From contig CALBJW010000031.1 of the NCBI GenBank assembly GCA_937893145.1, positions 1 to 36,784 on the forward strand: DNA of 36,784 nucleotides, read 5' to 3'. Below the pieces are notes generated by a model, which worked only from the letters and a program-made list of their open reading frames with translations, was not told where the DNA came from and did no database searches. The position numbers and the translations under genes are program-made. Shown piece by piece: positions 8,116 through 16,559 of the stretch. Every line of letters starts with the position of its first letter. Positions within the stretch are counted from its first letter, which is position 1. The DNA comes from an uncultured Prevotellaceae bacterium (GTDB lineage Bacteria; Bacteroidota; Bacteroidia; Bacteroidales; Bacteroidaceae).

Positions 8116-9168
8116 TTACTTTATCTTATCCTCCACCTTTTGAACAATTCTATCAGGAAGAATGTCGTTCAAACATTTAGTGTCACCAAGTTTGCAAGGT
8201 TGATTGCCGTATATTGAACATGGTCTGCAAGGCAAATCCATCTCAACGATTCCGTCTGTGCCCTGACCATAGCCTACGAATCCGGCTTTAGGATGGGTTG
8301 CACCCCATACGCTCACAACCGGAGTGCCAACAAGCGAAGCGATGTGCATGTTCGCAGAGTCCATGCTGATCATCACGTCGAGCTGACTCATGAGCAGCAT
8401 CTCATTGGTGAGGCTGCCGAGTTGTCCGCACACACTCTTCACTCCCTCTCGTTCCCACGATTCCAACTCCTGTCTTTCGTTGCCAGCACCAAAGAGGAAA
8501 ACCTTATATCCCTTGTCGCATAGCATGTTTGCTACCATGTGCATCTTGTCGAGAGGATAGACCTTCTGAGGATGAGCTGCAAAAGGAGCGATACCAATCC
8601 ACTTTTCGCCTTCACCCTTCTTGCCGACAACATCGCGTACATCCTTGAAGTTCTCGGTGAGAGGATTGAATGCTTTCTTGAAATCCACCTCAACAGGGTA
8701 GCCCAACTCCTTGAATACATCGGCATATCTTTCCACCATAGGTTTCAGTGCCTCAGCAGTTTGTCCCTTTCCTATCAGTGCGTTCTTCTCTTTCTTTCCC
8801 TTGTCAACAACAGCCACCTTAGCACCAGCCATGCGGAAACATGTGCGCAGGTACTTTGTTCTCAGCACATCATGAAGGTCTGCTACGATGTCGTACTTCG
8901 TCTTCTTCAGTTCGTTGAAGAGTTTTGTGAGTCCTGTCACTCCCTCGTATGCATCAATGTCAAATCCCTTCACCTCCACATTGGCAGGAAGCCACTGGAA
9001 CATAGCCACAAAGCGGTTGCGAGTCACAACAGTGATACGCAAATCCCTATGTTGACTTGCCAAACTGTGAATGACAGGTACGGTCATAGCTACATCGCCC
9101 ATTGCAGAGAAGCGCAATATCAACATTCGTGTCAGGTACGACTCTTTCTTCTTAAAAGGGAACTTCAT
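8116..9168 (-). CDS. Glycosyltransferase family 9, ADP-heptose:LPS heptosyltransferase-like
   Basis: This is a 350-residue GT9 enzyme of the WaaC/WaaF type. The N-terminal domain carries ILRFSAMGDVAMTVPVIHSL, the signature start of the family. The C-terminal domain carries WIGIAPFAAHPQKVYPLDKM and, near residue 272, MISMDSANMHIASLVGTPVV for nucleotide-sugar binding. A Cys cluster (LPCRPCSIYGNQPC) near the end is common in this family. The likely role is adding heptose or a related sugar to the lipopolysaccharide core. The ATG at 9168 gives 14 residues before an internal ATG at 9126 that matches the usual family start better; either could be used. The DUF4250 gene lies 19 nt upstream. Confidence 0.88.
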   Translation of the reverse strand: MKFPFKKKESYLTRMLILRFSAMGDVAMTVPVIHSLASQHRDLRITVVTRNRFVAMFQWLPANVEVKGFDIDAYEGVTGLTKLFNELKKTKYDIVADLHDVLRTKYLRTCFRMAGAKVAVVDKGKKEKNALIGKGQTAEALKPMVERYADVFKELGYPVEVDFKKAFNPLTENFKDVRDVVGKKGEGEKWIGIAPFAAHPQKVYPLDKMHMVANMLCDKGYKVFLFGAGNERQELESWEREGVKSVCGQLGSLTNEMLLMSQLDVMISMDSANMHIASLVGTPVVSVWGATHPKAGFVGYGQGTDGIVEMDLPCRPCSIYGNQPCKLGDTKCLNDILPDRIVQKVEDKIK

Positions 9169-9187
9169 AATGTCTTCTTGTTGTTGA

Positions 9188-9364
9188 TTACCAGAACTTA
9201 TTGTTTTCTTCCGAATACTCGAAACCTACGGCTGCGAGTTTCTTCAGCAAATCTTCTTTATCCACATCCTCCCTCTGGCAGAGTTCGTCGAGCGAGGAAT
9301 ATTCGTCGCGCAGCAACATGTTCACTGCGCTGAACAGCATCATTGGGTCGTTAGGTAGATTCAT
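9188..9364 (-). CDS. DUF4250 domain-containing small protein
   Basis: This is a 58-residue acidic protein starting MNLPNDPMMLFSAVNMLLRD and continuing with a helical stretch around SSLDELCQREDVDKEDLLKK. That pattern matches the DUF4250 family of small proteins, whose function is unknown. The open frame extends 15 codons further upstream, but the ATG at 9364 is chosen because family members begin at the NLP-DPMML motif and because the upstream extension runs into the rpsO terminator hairpin. It is the first gene of the minus-strand envelope operon, 19 nt before the GT9 gene. Its link to envelope synthesis may be only positional. Confidence 0.8.
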   Translation of the reverse strand: MNLPNDPMMLFSAVNMLLRDEYSSLDELCQREDVDKEDLLKKLAAVGFEYSEENNKFW

Positions 9365-9392
9365 ATATTGTTCGATACCGATAGTTCTTAAC

Positions 9393-9430
9393 AAAAAAAA
9401 TCGCAGCATCCATCATGTAGGACACTGCGA
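9393..9430 (-). terminator. Rho-independent terminator after rpsO
   Basis: On the minus strand TCGCAG...CTGCGA closes a hairpin with an inner TCC/GGA continuation, followed directly by eight T (9400 down to 9393). It ends the rpsO transcript 37 nt after its stop codon and separates it from the DUF4250-led operon. Confidence 0.85.
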
Positions 9431-9466
9431 AAAGTCTTGCTCTGTAAATACAGAATGCCACAGGCA

Positions 9467-9736
9467 TTACTTACGGAGACCAAGAGCCTTGATGAGAGCA
9501 CGGTAACGCTCGATGTCCTTTGCCTTGAGGTAAGAAAGGAGACGACGACGCTGACCTACGAGCTTCACGAGGGCACGGTTTGTGCTGTAGTCCTTGTGGT
9601 TAGCCTTTACATGCTCAGTGAGGTGCTGGATGCGGTAAGTGAGGAGAGCAACCTGGCTCTCGCATGAACCTGTGTCTGTTGCAGACTTTCCGTACTGTGC
9701 GAAAATTTCTGCCTTCTTTGCTGAATCGAGATACAT
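9467..9736 (-). CDS. rpsO: 30S ribosomal protein S15
   Basis: This 89-residue protein is full-length S15, which binds 16S rRNA in the small-subunit platform. The family core is clear: GSCESQVALLTYRIQHLTEH, then the loop around HKDYSTNRALVKLVGQRRRL and LLSYLKAKDIERYRALIKAL, ending GLRK. It is a single-gene unit with its own promoter box, a 92-nt structured leader and a strong terminator. In other phyla S15 represses its own mRNA by binding a leader structure, so the leader hairpin here is a candidate for the same control. Confidence 0.98.
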   Translation of the reverse strand: MYLDSAKKAEIFAQYGKSATDTGSCESQVALLTYRIQHLTEHVKANHKDYSTNRALVKLVGQRRRLLSYLKAKDIERYRALIKALGLRK

Positions 9737-9779
9737 TTTGATGTAAAAATTAAATGTTATTAATTATAAATTATGTTTG

Positions 9780-9821
9780 CAGGCGCGTCAGTATCTTTCA
9801 GCTGAATGGCTGACTCGCCTG
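9780..9821 (-). promoter_or_regulatory. Candidate ribosomal-protein leader hairpin upstream of rpsO
   Basis: The 5' leader of rpsO (about 9828 to 9737) contains AGGCGAGTCAG (9820-9810) pairing with CTGACGCGCCT (9791-9781). This is a stem of about 11 pairs with one A-G mismatch, extended by one more pair at 9821/9780. The 18-nt loop contains the self-complementary TTCAGCTGAA. The stem lies 44 nt before the start codon and has no T-tract, so it is not a terminator. Autoregulation by S15 is inferred from other phyla, not shown. Confidence 0.55.
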
Positions 9822-9831
9822 AAATCGGGTG

Positions 9832-9839
9832 CAAAGATA
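9832..9839 (-). promoter_or_regulatory. Promoter -7 box for rpsO
   Basis: The minus strand reads TATCTTTG, matching TAnnTTTG. The region where -33 should lie (about 9860-9863) is filled by the AATTCAT tandem array, so no TTTG is present. The predicted start is near 9828, giving a leader of about 92 nt. Confidence 0.55.
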
Positions 9840-9845
9840 CAAAAT

Positions 9846-9873
9846 AATTCATAATTCATAATTCATAATTCAT
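9846..9873. repeat. AATTCAT heptad array (four units)
   Basis: There are four exact tandem copies of AATTCAT followed by AATTA. Inverted units (ATGAATT) occur at 10021-10027 and 10035-10048, so the intergenic segment is bounded by arrays in opposite orientation. The array sits directly upstream of the rpsO -7 box. Confidence 0.9.
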
Positions 9874-9909
9874 AATTATTTTGCAATTAGCTCTGTTTTT
9901 TGAGCATTT

Positions 9910-9942
9910 TTTGTTCTTTTCCAAGAATAATGCGTACCTTTG
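9910..9942 (+). promoter_or_regulatory. Promoter for typA
   Basis: TTTG at 9910-9913 and TACCTTTG at 9935-9942 are separated by 21 nt, a near-ideal Bacteroidetes -33/-7 promoter. It predicts a leader of about 110 nt before the typA ATG at 10056. That leader contains the inverted AATTCAT-type units. Confidence 0.75.
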
Positions 9943-10055
9943 CAAACAAATTTGAATTTAAGGGCAGAATTATAATTTGCAATTTATGATTTGCTGATGC
10001 CCCCCACGCGCAGCCAAATTATGAATTGTAAATTATGAATTATGAATTAAACTTT

Positions 10056-11864
10056 ATGCAAGACATTAGAAACATTGCTATTATTGCACACGTTGACCAC
10101 GGTAAGACTACTTTGGTCGATAAGATGTTGCTTGCTGGCAATCTCTTCCGCGAGAACCAGCAGACAGGAGATTTGATTTTGGATAACAATGAGCTCGAGC
10201 GTGAGCGCGGTATAACAATTCTCAGTAAGAATGTATCAATCAACTATAAGGGAACAAAGATAAATGTCATCGATACTCCGGGACACTCCGACTTCGGTGG
10301 TGAGGTAGAGCGTGTGCTCAACATGGCAGACGGTTGTATTCTCCTCGTTGATGCTTTCGAGGGTCCAATGCCTCAGACTCGTTTCGTGCTTCAGAAGGCA
10401 CTTGAGATAGGTCTCAAGCCAGTAGTTGTTGTCAATAAGGTTGACAAACCAAACTGCCGTCCAGAAGAAGTATATGAAATGGTGTTCGACCTCATGTTCT
10501 CGCTCAATGCTACAGAGGACCAGCTCGACTTCCCAGTAGTATATGGTTCTGCAAAGAACGGTTGGATGGGTCCAGACTACAACACTCCAACCAACGACAT
10601 CACATATCTTCTTGATGTCATCCTCGACACTATTCCAGCACCGGTGCAGCTTGAGGGTACACCACAGATGCTCATCACTTCGCTCGACTATTCTACATAC
10701 ACAGGTCGTATCGCAGTAGGTCGAGTACATCGTGGCACACTCCGTAGCGGTCAGAACATCACCATTGCACATCGCGATGGTTCACTTGAAAAGACAAAGA
10801 TTAAGGAACTTCACACCTTCGAGGGCATGGGGCACCGTGCTGCAGAAGAGGTAAGTTCGGGCGATATATGTGCTGTCATCGGTCTCTCAAACTTCGAGAT
10901 TGGTGATACCATTTGTGACTTCGAGACTCCAGAAGCACTTCCTACTATCAACATCGACGAACCAACCATGTCGATGCTCTTCACCATCAACAACTCACCA
11001 TTTTTCGGAAAGGAAGGTAAGTTCTGCACAAGCCGTCACATCAACGACCGCCTCCAGAAGGAACTTGAGAAGAACCTCGCCCTTCGTGTAGAACAGAAGG
11101 AGGACTCAACCGACCAGTGGATTGTATCAGGTCGTGGTGTGCTCCACCTCTCTGTACTTGTTGAGACTATGCGTCGTGAAGGCTACGAACTTCAGGTAGG
11201 TCAGCCACAGGTTATCTACAAGGAAATCAACGGCGTGAAGTGTGAACCAATCGAGGAACTCACAATCAATGTGCCAGAGGAGTTCTCATCAAAGATGATT
11301 GATATGGTCACTCGTCGTAAGGGTGATATGGTCAGCATGGAAGCACAGGGCGACCGTGTAAACATCGAATTTGAGATTCCTTCACGCGGTATCATCGGAC
11401 TCCGTACCAATGTGCTTACAGCCAGTCAGGGCGAAGCGATCATGGCACACCGCTTCAAGTCGTACCAGCCATTCAAGGGCGAAATCACTCGTCGTTCAAA
11501 TGGTTCGCTCGTAGCACTTGAGTCGGGTACAGCATTTGCCTACGCAATGGATAAGCTTCAGGACCGTGGTAAGTTCTTCATCTTCCCACAGGACCAGGTT
11601 TATGCAGGACAGGTAGTAGGTGAACATATCCACGAGATAGACCTTGTCATCAATGTAACAAAGTCAAAGCAGCTCACCAATGTTCGTGCTTCGGGTACAG
11701 ACGAAAAGGCTCGCATCATTCCTCCAATCGTTCTCTCTCTTGAAGAGGCACTCGAATATATCCGAGAGGACGAGTATGTTGAGGTGACACCAAAGTCAAT
11801 GCGTATCCGCAAGATTATTCTCGACCACTTGGAGCGTAAGCGTGCTAACCGCGATAGCGATTAG
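10056..11864 (+). CDS. typA: Translational GTPase TypA/BipA
   Basis: This 602-residue ribosome-binding GTPase is involved in ribosome assembly and stress or cold adaptation in other bacteria. The G1 motif is AHVDHGKTTLVDKML, switch I holds RERGITI, G3 is DTPGHSDFGGEV, and G4 is VVVNKVDKP. It is followed by the EF-G-like domains and the TypA-specific C-terminal region (SRGIIGLRTNVLTASQGEAI, then VEVTPKSMRIRKIILD). The ATG at 10035 would add seven residues encoded by repeat sequence (ATGAATT units). The ATG at 10056 (MQDIRNIAIIAHVDHGK) is the family start. It has its own promoter and a strong terminator. Confidence 0.97.
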   Translation: MQDIRNIAIIAHVDHGKTTLVDKMLLAGNLFRENQQTGDLILDNNELERERGITILSKNVSINYKGTKINVIDTPGHSDFGGEVERVLNMADGCILLVDAFEGPMPQTRFVLQKALEIGLKPVVVVNKVDKPNCRPEEVYEMVFDLMFSLNATEDQLDFPVVYGSAKNGWMGPDYNTPTNDITYLLDVILDTIPAPVQLEGTPQMLITSLDYSTYTGRIAVGRVHRGTLRSGQNITIAHRDGSLEKTKIKELHTFEGMGHRAAEEVSSGDICAVIGLSNFEIGDTICDFETPEALPTINIDEPTMSMLFTINNSPFFGKEGKFCTSRHINDRLQKELEKNLALRVEQKEDSTDQWIVSGRGVLHLSVLVETMRREGYELQVGQPQVIYKEINGVKCEPIEELTINVPEEFSSKMIDMVTRRKGDMVSMEAQGDRVNIEFEIPSRGIIGLRTNVLTASQGEAIMAHRFKSYQPFKGEITRRSNGSLVALESGTAFAYAMDKLQDRGKFFIFPQDQVYAGQVVGEHIHEIDLVINVTKSKQLTNVRASGTDEKARIIPPIVLSLEEALEYIREDEYVEVTPKSMRIRKIILDHLERKRANRDSD

Positions 11865-11870
11865 AATATA

Positions 11871-11905
11871 GGGAGCAACTAATCGTAGTTGCTCCTATTT
11901 TTTTT
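11871..11905 (+). terminator. Rho-independent terminator after typA
   Basis: GGAGCAACTA (11872-11881) and TAGTTGCTCC (11886-11895) form a perfect 10-bp stem with an ATCG loop. An eight-T tract follows at 11898-11905. It lies 7 nt after the typA stop. Confidence 0.93.
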
Positions 11906-11972
11906 CTTTTTACCCCAAAGACTATTTCATATTAACCAATATCCCAATTACCTATTAACCTATATATTAACG

Positions 11973-14900
11973 ATGAAAAGATTATGTGTCGCCCTTTTGC
12001 TCATGGTACTGGGCATGACAGCTGCAATGGCACAGCGCAAGACTGATGCGCTGGATCGCGGACTTGTAGCAGTAAAAGTGAATGCGGGAGTCTTCGTGAG
12101 TTGGAGAGTCCAGGCAGACGAATACTACAATGTGACTTACAACCTCTATCGTGGAGGAAGTCTGATAGCCCAAAACCTCACAGCATCCAATTACTCCGAT
12201 GTGAGCGGTTCGGCTGGCAGCACCTACACTGTGGCTCCTGTTCGCAATGGAGTGGTGGGAGCGCAATGCGCTGCTGTAAGCACATGGACTCAGCAATACC
12301 TCGAAATCCCTGTAGCCAATATCGTGGCACGCAATGGCGAAGTAGTGTGGAGACAGAGTGACACATCTACAGCCAAGGCAAACTATACCATCAATGATAT
12401 CTCTCTTGGTGATGTGGATGGCGATGGAAAGATAGACCTCATTGTGAAGCGCAAGAACCAGACCGATCAGGACCAGCTCTTCCCAACGGACAATTACCAG
12501 ATGTTCTGCCAGATAGAGTGTTATGCTTCGAGCATCAATTATGGTCGTTTGTGGTGGATAGACTGTGGTCCGAACACAGTGTATGGAGCTGATGAGCAGT
12601 GGGATGCGGTAGCATTCGACTGGAACGAAGATGGTGCGTGCGAAGTGTTGTATCGAGGTGGTGCAAACACTATCATCCACCATTCGGATGGTTCTACAGA
12701 GAACGTCGGCAATATGAACGAGAATATCCGTGGCAGCATCGTTCACAGCGGCAACTATACCTTCCAGAATGCAGGAGAAGAATGGTTGATGTATATCGAC
12801 GGTCGCACGGGCAGAACCTATGATGTGATAGAATATCCCCTTCCTCGTGGAAAGGCTTCCGACTGGGGTGACAATTACGGACACCGTGCAAGCAAGTATT
12901 TCATGGGAGCGCCTTACCTCGATGGTGCCAATCCTTACATCTTCCTCGGTCGAGGCATATATACCAAGACTGATGCTTGCACTTATCGTGTGAACAAAGC
13001 TACAAACAAACTCTATAAGGTGGGAGCCACATGGCACAGCTACACCAATTCGGGTTGGTACTCACAGGGCTACCACAACTTCTCCATTGCAGATGTGGAT
13101 CTTGATGGCAGCGATGAGATAATCTATGGTTCGATGGTGCTCGACTTCCATACAGGCGATTTGAGTCTGCATGGAATGTCATCCACAGCACTCGGACATG
13201 GTGATGCCTCACATACCGGCGACCTCGACCCTTACCGCCGTGGACTTGAGACCTTCGCTTGTAATGAAGAGAAGGCTGGTAATAACTTCCGCAATGCAGC
13301 CACATGCGAAATCTATGCTCGAACCACTGCAGGTTCGGATGATGGTCGCGCTATGGCTGGAAACTTCACCAACGACTATCCTGGCGGTATAGGAGCATCC
13401 ACATCTTCGGGCATCATACCACTCAGTTATGTGCAATCTAATCCTACTTCCCCTACTTATATTGATGGATTGAACAACGGTTGGAACGACCAGACTCCTA
13501 ATCCTATCGCACTCAATTTCCGCCTCTACTGGGATGGTGACCTCTTGTCAGAAACCCTTAACGGTCCGGGCAGTAGTGAGGGTTATCTCTTCGTGGATAA
13601 ACTCGGCAGACGAATCTATGACACGGGACACGGCAACTATCAGACTGCATGTATCAATGGCACCAAGAAGAACCCATGTGCTTTGGGTGATATCCTCGGC
13701 GACTGGCGCGAAGAGATTGTGATGCGTACATCCGACAATCGTTTCATCCGCATATACACCACCGTAGTCCCAACAGAATTCCGAATGCCATCGCTCTGGT
13801 ATGACCATGTGTATCGCCAGGCAATGGTGTGGCAGACAGAAGGCTACAATCAGCCTCCGCATCCAAGTTTCTTCGTGGGCGAACTCGAAGGGCTGACTCA
13901 AGCACCTCCTGCTCTCACAACGGCAGGACGCGTGGTTGATACAAGCGGTTCGCTCAACTCAGCCATAGTGAACGGCAAGGATGTGCTTGTTGTGACAAAT
14001 GGTGAGGGCGAACAGCGATATGTGAAGGTCGGCATGAATGCTCAGCCAGCAGTTCTCTTCCTCAACTCTCGTACCACTATCGAGGGAGGCGACCGCGTGC
14101 AATATACCGAGACCAAGCATACCTTCGACCGCATCTGGCTTCAGGACAATCCGCTTACAGGTGCTACCGTGCTTAGCAAGCAGGGAGCATCGGCTGCCCA
14201 TCTCCCATACCTTACCCATACACATAAGGGCAAGACTGATGTGTGGGATGGAGCGCTCATCTGTGCAGGAAGTATCACAAACAGTCCTATCTGGGCTAAT
14301 ATTCACACCGAACTCTTCCTCGGCAATTCGCTCGATGCACCCGAAAGTCAGTATAAGTCTATCGAGATGGAATACGGTTCGGCTCTCTACATCAGCAGTC
14401 AGGCTAAATCTACACCTTTCACCAACGATAACGGATATGCTCACATGAAGGTGGGCGACCTCAACATCAAGGAGGGTGCGCGCATCGTGTTTGACATCAA
14501 CGGAGCGAACAATTCTGCAGGCGATAAACTCGACATTACAGGTAAGGTGACAGTACGCAAGCGCACATGGAAGTACGGTCCTAAGTATGCTGCTCCAGTA
14601 TTCGATATTCGTGCTAACGGCACCCTCGCAGCAGGCGACTACGAACTTGGCACATTCGGTACCCTCGCTGATGGTTCTCTCAGCAGCATTACAGTGGAGG
14701 TACCAAACGGAAAGGCAGGTTCTGTAGCCCAGATTTATGCAAAGAACGGAAAGTATTACCTCCACATCGGCGATACAAAGATACTCGACAATACAGCCGA
14801 CCCATATGGTCTCGATGGCTCTACATATTATATATATAATGAGTTGCAGGATAAGTTCCTCAGTCGAAACGGTAATGAAGCTTATGTTGACAACTTCGGT

Positions 14901-16445
14901 ATTCCATTCGTCTTCACAGCATCTTCTGCAAAATACACCCTGATGCAGGCAGACAACGGCTTGTACTACAACGGTATGTACTGGACCAATGCTACAGGTA
15001 CAGCGGCAAATGCTACAGAATACAAGCTTACCGAAGTGGATGGAATGGAGAACACATACACCTTCCACAACGCTACCAATCCTGCTGATGATGGTGATAT
15101 GTATATCAACCTCTCTACATTGTATAGGGTGGCAAACAACTCAAGCAAGACAAACTCTCCAGACCTCCGCAACACATACTGGAAGATAGTCACTCCAGAG
15201 GAGCGCGATGCCATCATCGCCCAGCGAGTGCAGGCTGCTGCACTCAAGACTGCAGAGAATGCTAAGATTGCAGTAGGTAGTTATGCAGACCTCAGTTCTA
15301 TGTTTGTAGAGGAGGACTGCACATCAAAGATTGCCGACCGTACCTTTGGACTCTCAGCTGTGGATAATGTGTATGAGGTGTATCAAGGCACAGTGAATCT
15401 CTCCCAGACTGCATCTGGACTGAAGCGCGGACTTTACCGCATCACCCTTCCTGCACTCTATCGCGAGGGTACATACTCTAATTGTAACACTTATGCCGAC
15501 TGCCACATGTCCGTTGCCTACATGGAAGTGGGTGGCAATCAGGTGCAGATAGCTGACTGGGCAAGTGACCATACAGGCACAAGCAATCCTAATACCCGTG
15601 CCGAAGCCAATGTGATGTTTACGGGTGGCAAATACCAGAACATCGCCTACGCTTATGTGGCAAACGATAATGGTAGTCTCACTATCAAGTTGGGATGCCC
15701 TATAAGTTTCAGTTACAGCTGGTTCGCCTTTGGTGCTATCAAACTCGAACGCCTTTCGAGCAAGTTGGTTGATGTCCGTGAGTACGACTTCGCACATTGG
15801 AGCGGTGACCTCTGCACTATCTCCAACAGTAGCGATGGCCACTATGAAGTGGTGGGTACAGCTTGGGAAATAGGCAACTCTCGCTACCAGAACATTAGCA
15901 TGTGTACCGCACCATCCTCTATGGCAGGTGAGTTCGCCTTCCAGGAGGTTACTAATCAGTGGAACGGAAAGGGTACAATTCTCCGCGAGGGTTATGGTAT
16001 GGGTATGATGAATGCCAACCGTTCGGCTGCTGTGCTCAATCTCAATGCGGGTGCCGTTGTCACCTTCTACATCAGTAATCCTGCAGCATATCCTATCAAC
16101 TTCAAGGGGGGTGGTCAGGGCGATGGTACCTGGACAGTAGAGGAAATCAATGGTGGTTATCGTGTGACAATGCTTACCGATGGCAATCTCGGTTTCTGTA
16201 TGTCAAAGGGCGGCTTCAACTATGCAGACTCCTACATCAGTAAGATTACGGTCGAGAATCCTCTCAAGGTGGGTGATGCTAACAATGATGGAACGGTCGA
16301 TGTTCGCGATGTTGTTGCTCTTGTCAATATCCTCAAGGGTGCTGCAACTGTGGTGCCATACGGACTTCTCGATGTTAATGCTGATGGCAAGGTGAACGAT
16401 GCCGATGTGCAATCGCTCGTAGAAAAAGTAGTAAAACCTTTTTGA
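11973..16445 (+). CDS. Secreted rhamnogalacturonan lyase, PL11 family, with C-terminal dockerin-like domain
   Basis: This 1490-residue secreted enzyme cleaves rhamnogalacturonan I by beta-elimination, judged by family. Residues 1-20 (MKRLCVALLLMVLGMTAAMA) are a signal peptide. The ATG at 11973 is chosen because the 28 residues upstream in frame would block it. The PL11 module spans about 22-640: DRGLVAVKVNAGVFVSWRV, then Ca-binding propeller loops (LGDVDGDGKIDLIVKRKN, FDWNEDGACEVLYRGG, ADVDLDGSDEIIYGSM), the LGHGDASHTGDLDP signature, and LGDWREEIVMRT. PL11 enzymes are usually about 600 residues. Here some 800 more follow: unassigned beta-rich modules (640-930, 930-1100), a likely carbohydrate-binding region (1100-1430), and a dockerin type I-like pair (GDANNDGTVDVRDVVALVNI and DVNADGKVNDADVQSLVEK, 1433-1490). 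No SusC/D genes or T9SS tail are seen nearby. Confidence 0.9.
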   Translation: MKRLCVALLLMVLGMTAAMAQRKTDALDRGLVAVKVNAGVFVSWRVQADEYYNVTYNLYRGGSLIAQNLTASNYSDVSGSAGSTYTVAPVRNGVVGAQCAAVSTWTQQYLEIPVANIVARNGEVVWRQSDTSTAKANYTINDISLGDVDGDGKIDLIVKRKNQTDQDQLFPTDNYQMFCQIECYASSINYGRLWWIDCGPNTVYGADEQWDAVAFDWNEDGACEVLYRGGANTIIHHSDGSTENVGNMNENIRGSIVHSGNYTFQNAGEEWLMYIDGRTGRTYDVIEYPLPRGKASDWGDNYGHRASKYFMGAPYLDGANPYIFLGRGIYTKTDACTYRVNKATNKLYKVGATWHSYTNSGWYSQGYHNFSIADVDLDGSDEIIYGSMVLDFHTGDLSLHGMSSTALGHGDASHTGDLDPYRRGLETFACNEEKAGNNFRNAATCEIYARTTAGSDDGRAMAGNFTNDYPGGIGASTSSGIIPLSYVQSNPTSPTYIDGLNNGWNDQTPNPIALNFRLYWDGDLLSETLNGPGSSEGYLFVDKLGRRIYDTGHGNYQTACINGTKKNPCALGDILGDWREEIVMRTSDNRFIRIYTTVVPTEFRMPSLWYDHVYRQAMVWQTEGYNQPPHPSFFVGELEGLTQAPPALTTAGRVVDTSGSLNSAIVNGKDVLVVTNGEGEQRYVKVGMNAQPAVLFLNSRTTIEGGDRVQYTETKHTFDRIWLQDNPLTGATVLSKQGASAAHLPYLTHTHKGKTDVWDGALICAGSITNSPIWANIHTELFLGNSLDAPESQYKSIEMEYGSALYISSQAKSTPFTNDNGYAHMKVGDLNIKEGARIVFDINGANNSAGDKLDITGKVTVRKRTWKYGPKYAAPVFDIRANGTLAAGDYELGTFGTLADGSLSSITVEVPNGKAGSVAQIYAKNGKYYLHIGDTKILDNTADPYGLDGSTYYIYNELQDKFLSRNGNEAYVDNFGIPFVFTASSAKYTLMQADNGLYYNGMYWTNATGTAANATEYKLTEVDGMENTYTFHNATNPADDGDMYINLSTLYRVANNSSKTNSPDLRNTYWKIVTPEERDAIIAQRVQAAALKTAENAKIAVGSYADLSSMFVEEDCTSKIADRTFGLSAVDNVYEVYQGTVNLSQTASGLKRGLYRITLPALYREGTYSNCNTYADCHMSVAYMEVGGNQVQIADWASDHTGTSNPNTRAEANVMFTGGKYQNIAYAYVANDNGSLTIKLGCPISFSYSWFAFGAIKLERLSSKLVDVREYDFAHWSGDLCTISNSSDGHYEVVGTAWEIGNSRYQNISMCTAPSSMAGEFAFQEVTNQWNGKGTILREGYGMGMMNANRSAAVLNLNAGAVVTFYISNPAAYPINFKGGGQGDGTWTVEEINGGYRVTMLTDGNLGFCMSKGGFNYADSYISKITVENPLKVGDANNDGTVDVRDVVALVNILKGAATVVPYGLLDVNADGKVNDADVQSLVEKVVKPF

Positions 16446-16480
16446 TGCAATATCAAACTGAGTAAGTTTGCAATACAAAT

Positions 16481-16531
16481 ATGGGTAATCAAATATGGTA
16501 AGACCAGTTTGATTACCCATTTGTTGTTTTT
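16481..16531 (+). terminator. Rho-independent terminator after the PL11 lyase
   Basis: ATGGGTAATCAAA (16481-16493) and TTTGATTACCCAT (16508-16520) make a perfect 13-bp stem with a 14-nt loop. It is followed by TTGTTG and a run of five T. Confidence 0.85.
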
Positions 16532-16559
16532 CATGTGGTACTACAAGTTATGTGTCTGT

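Noticed and set aside
10035..10055. An earlier typA start giving MNYELNF in front of MQDIRN
   Set aside because: The extra codons are ATGAATT repeat units; the family begins at MQDIRNIAIIAHVDHGK.
13959..15068. A long minus-strand open frame inside the PL11 gene
   Set aside because: It lies opposite continuous, signal-peptide-led coding sequence, and its Cys/Val-rich product has no family features.
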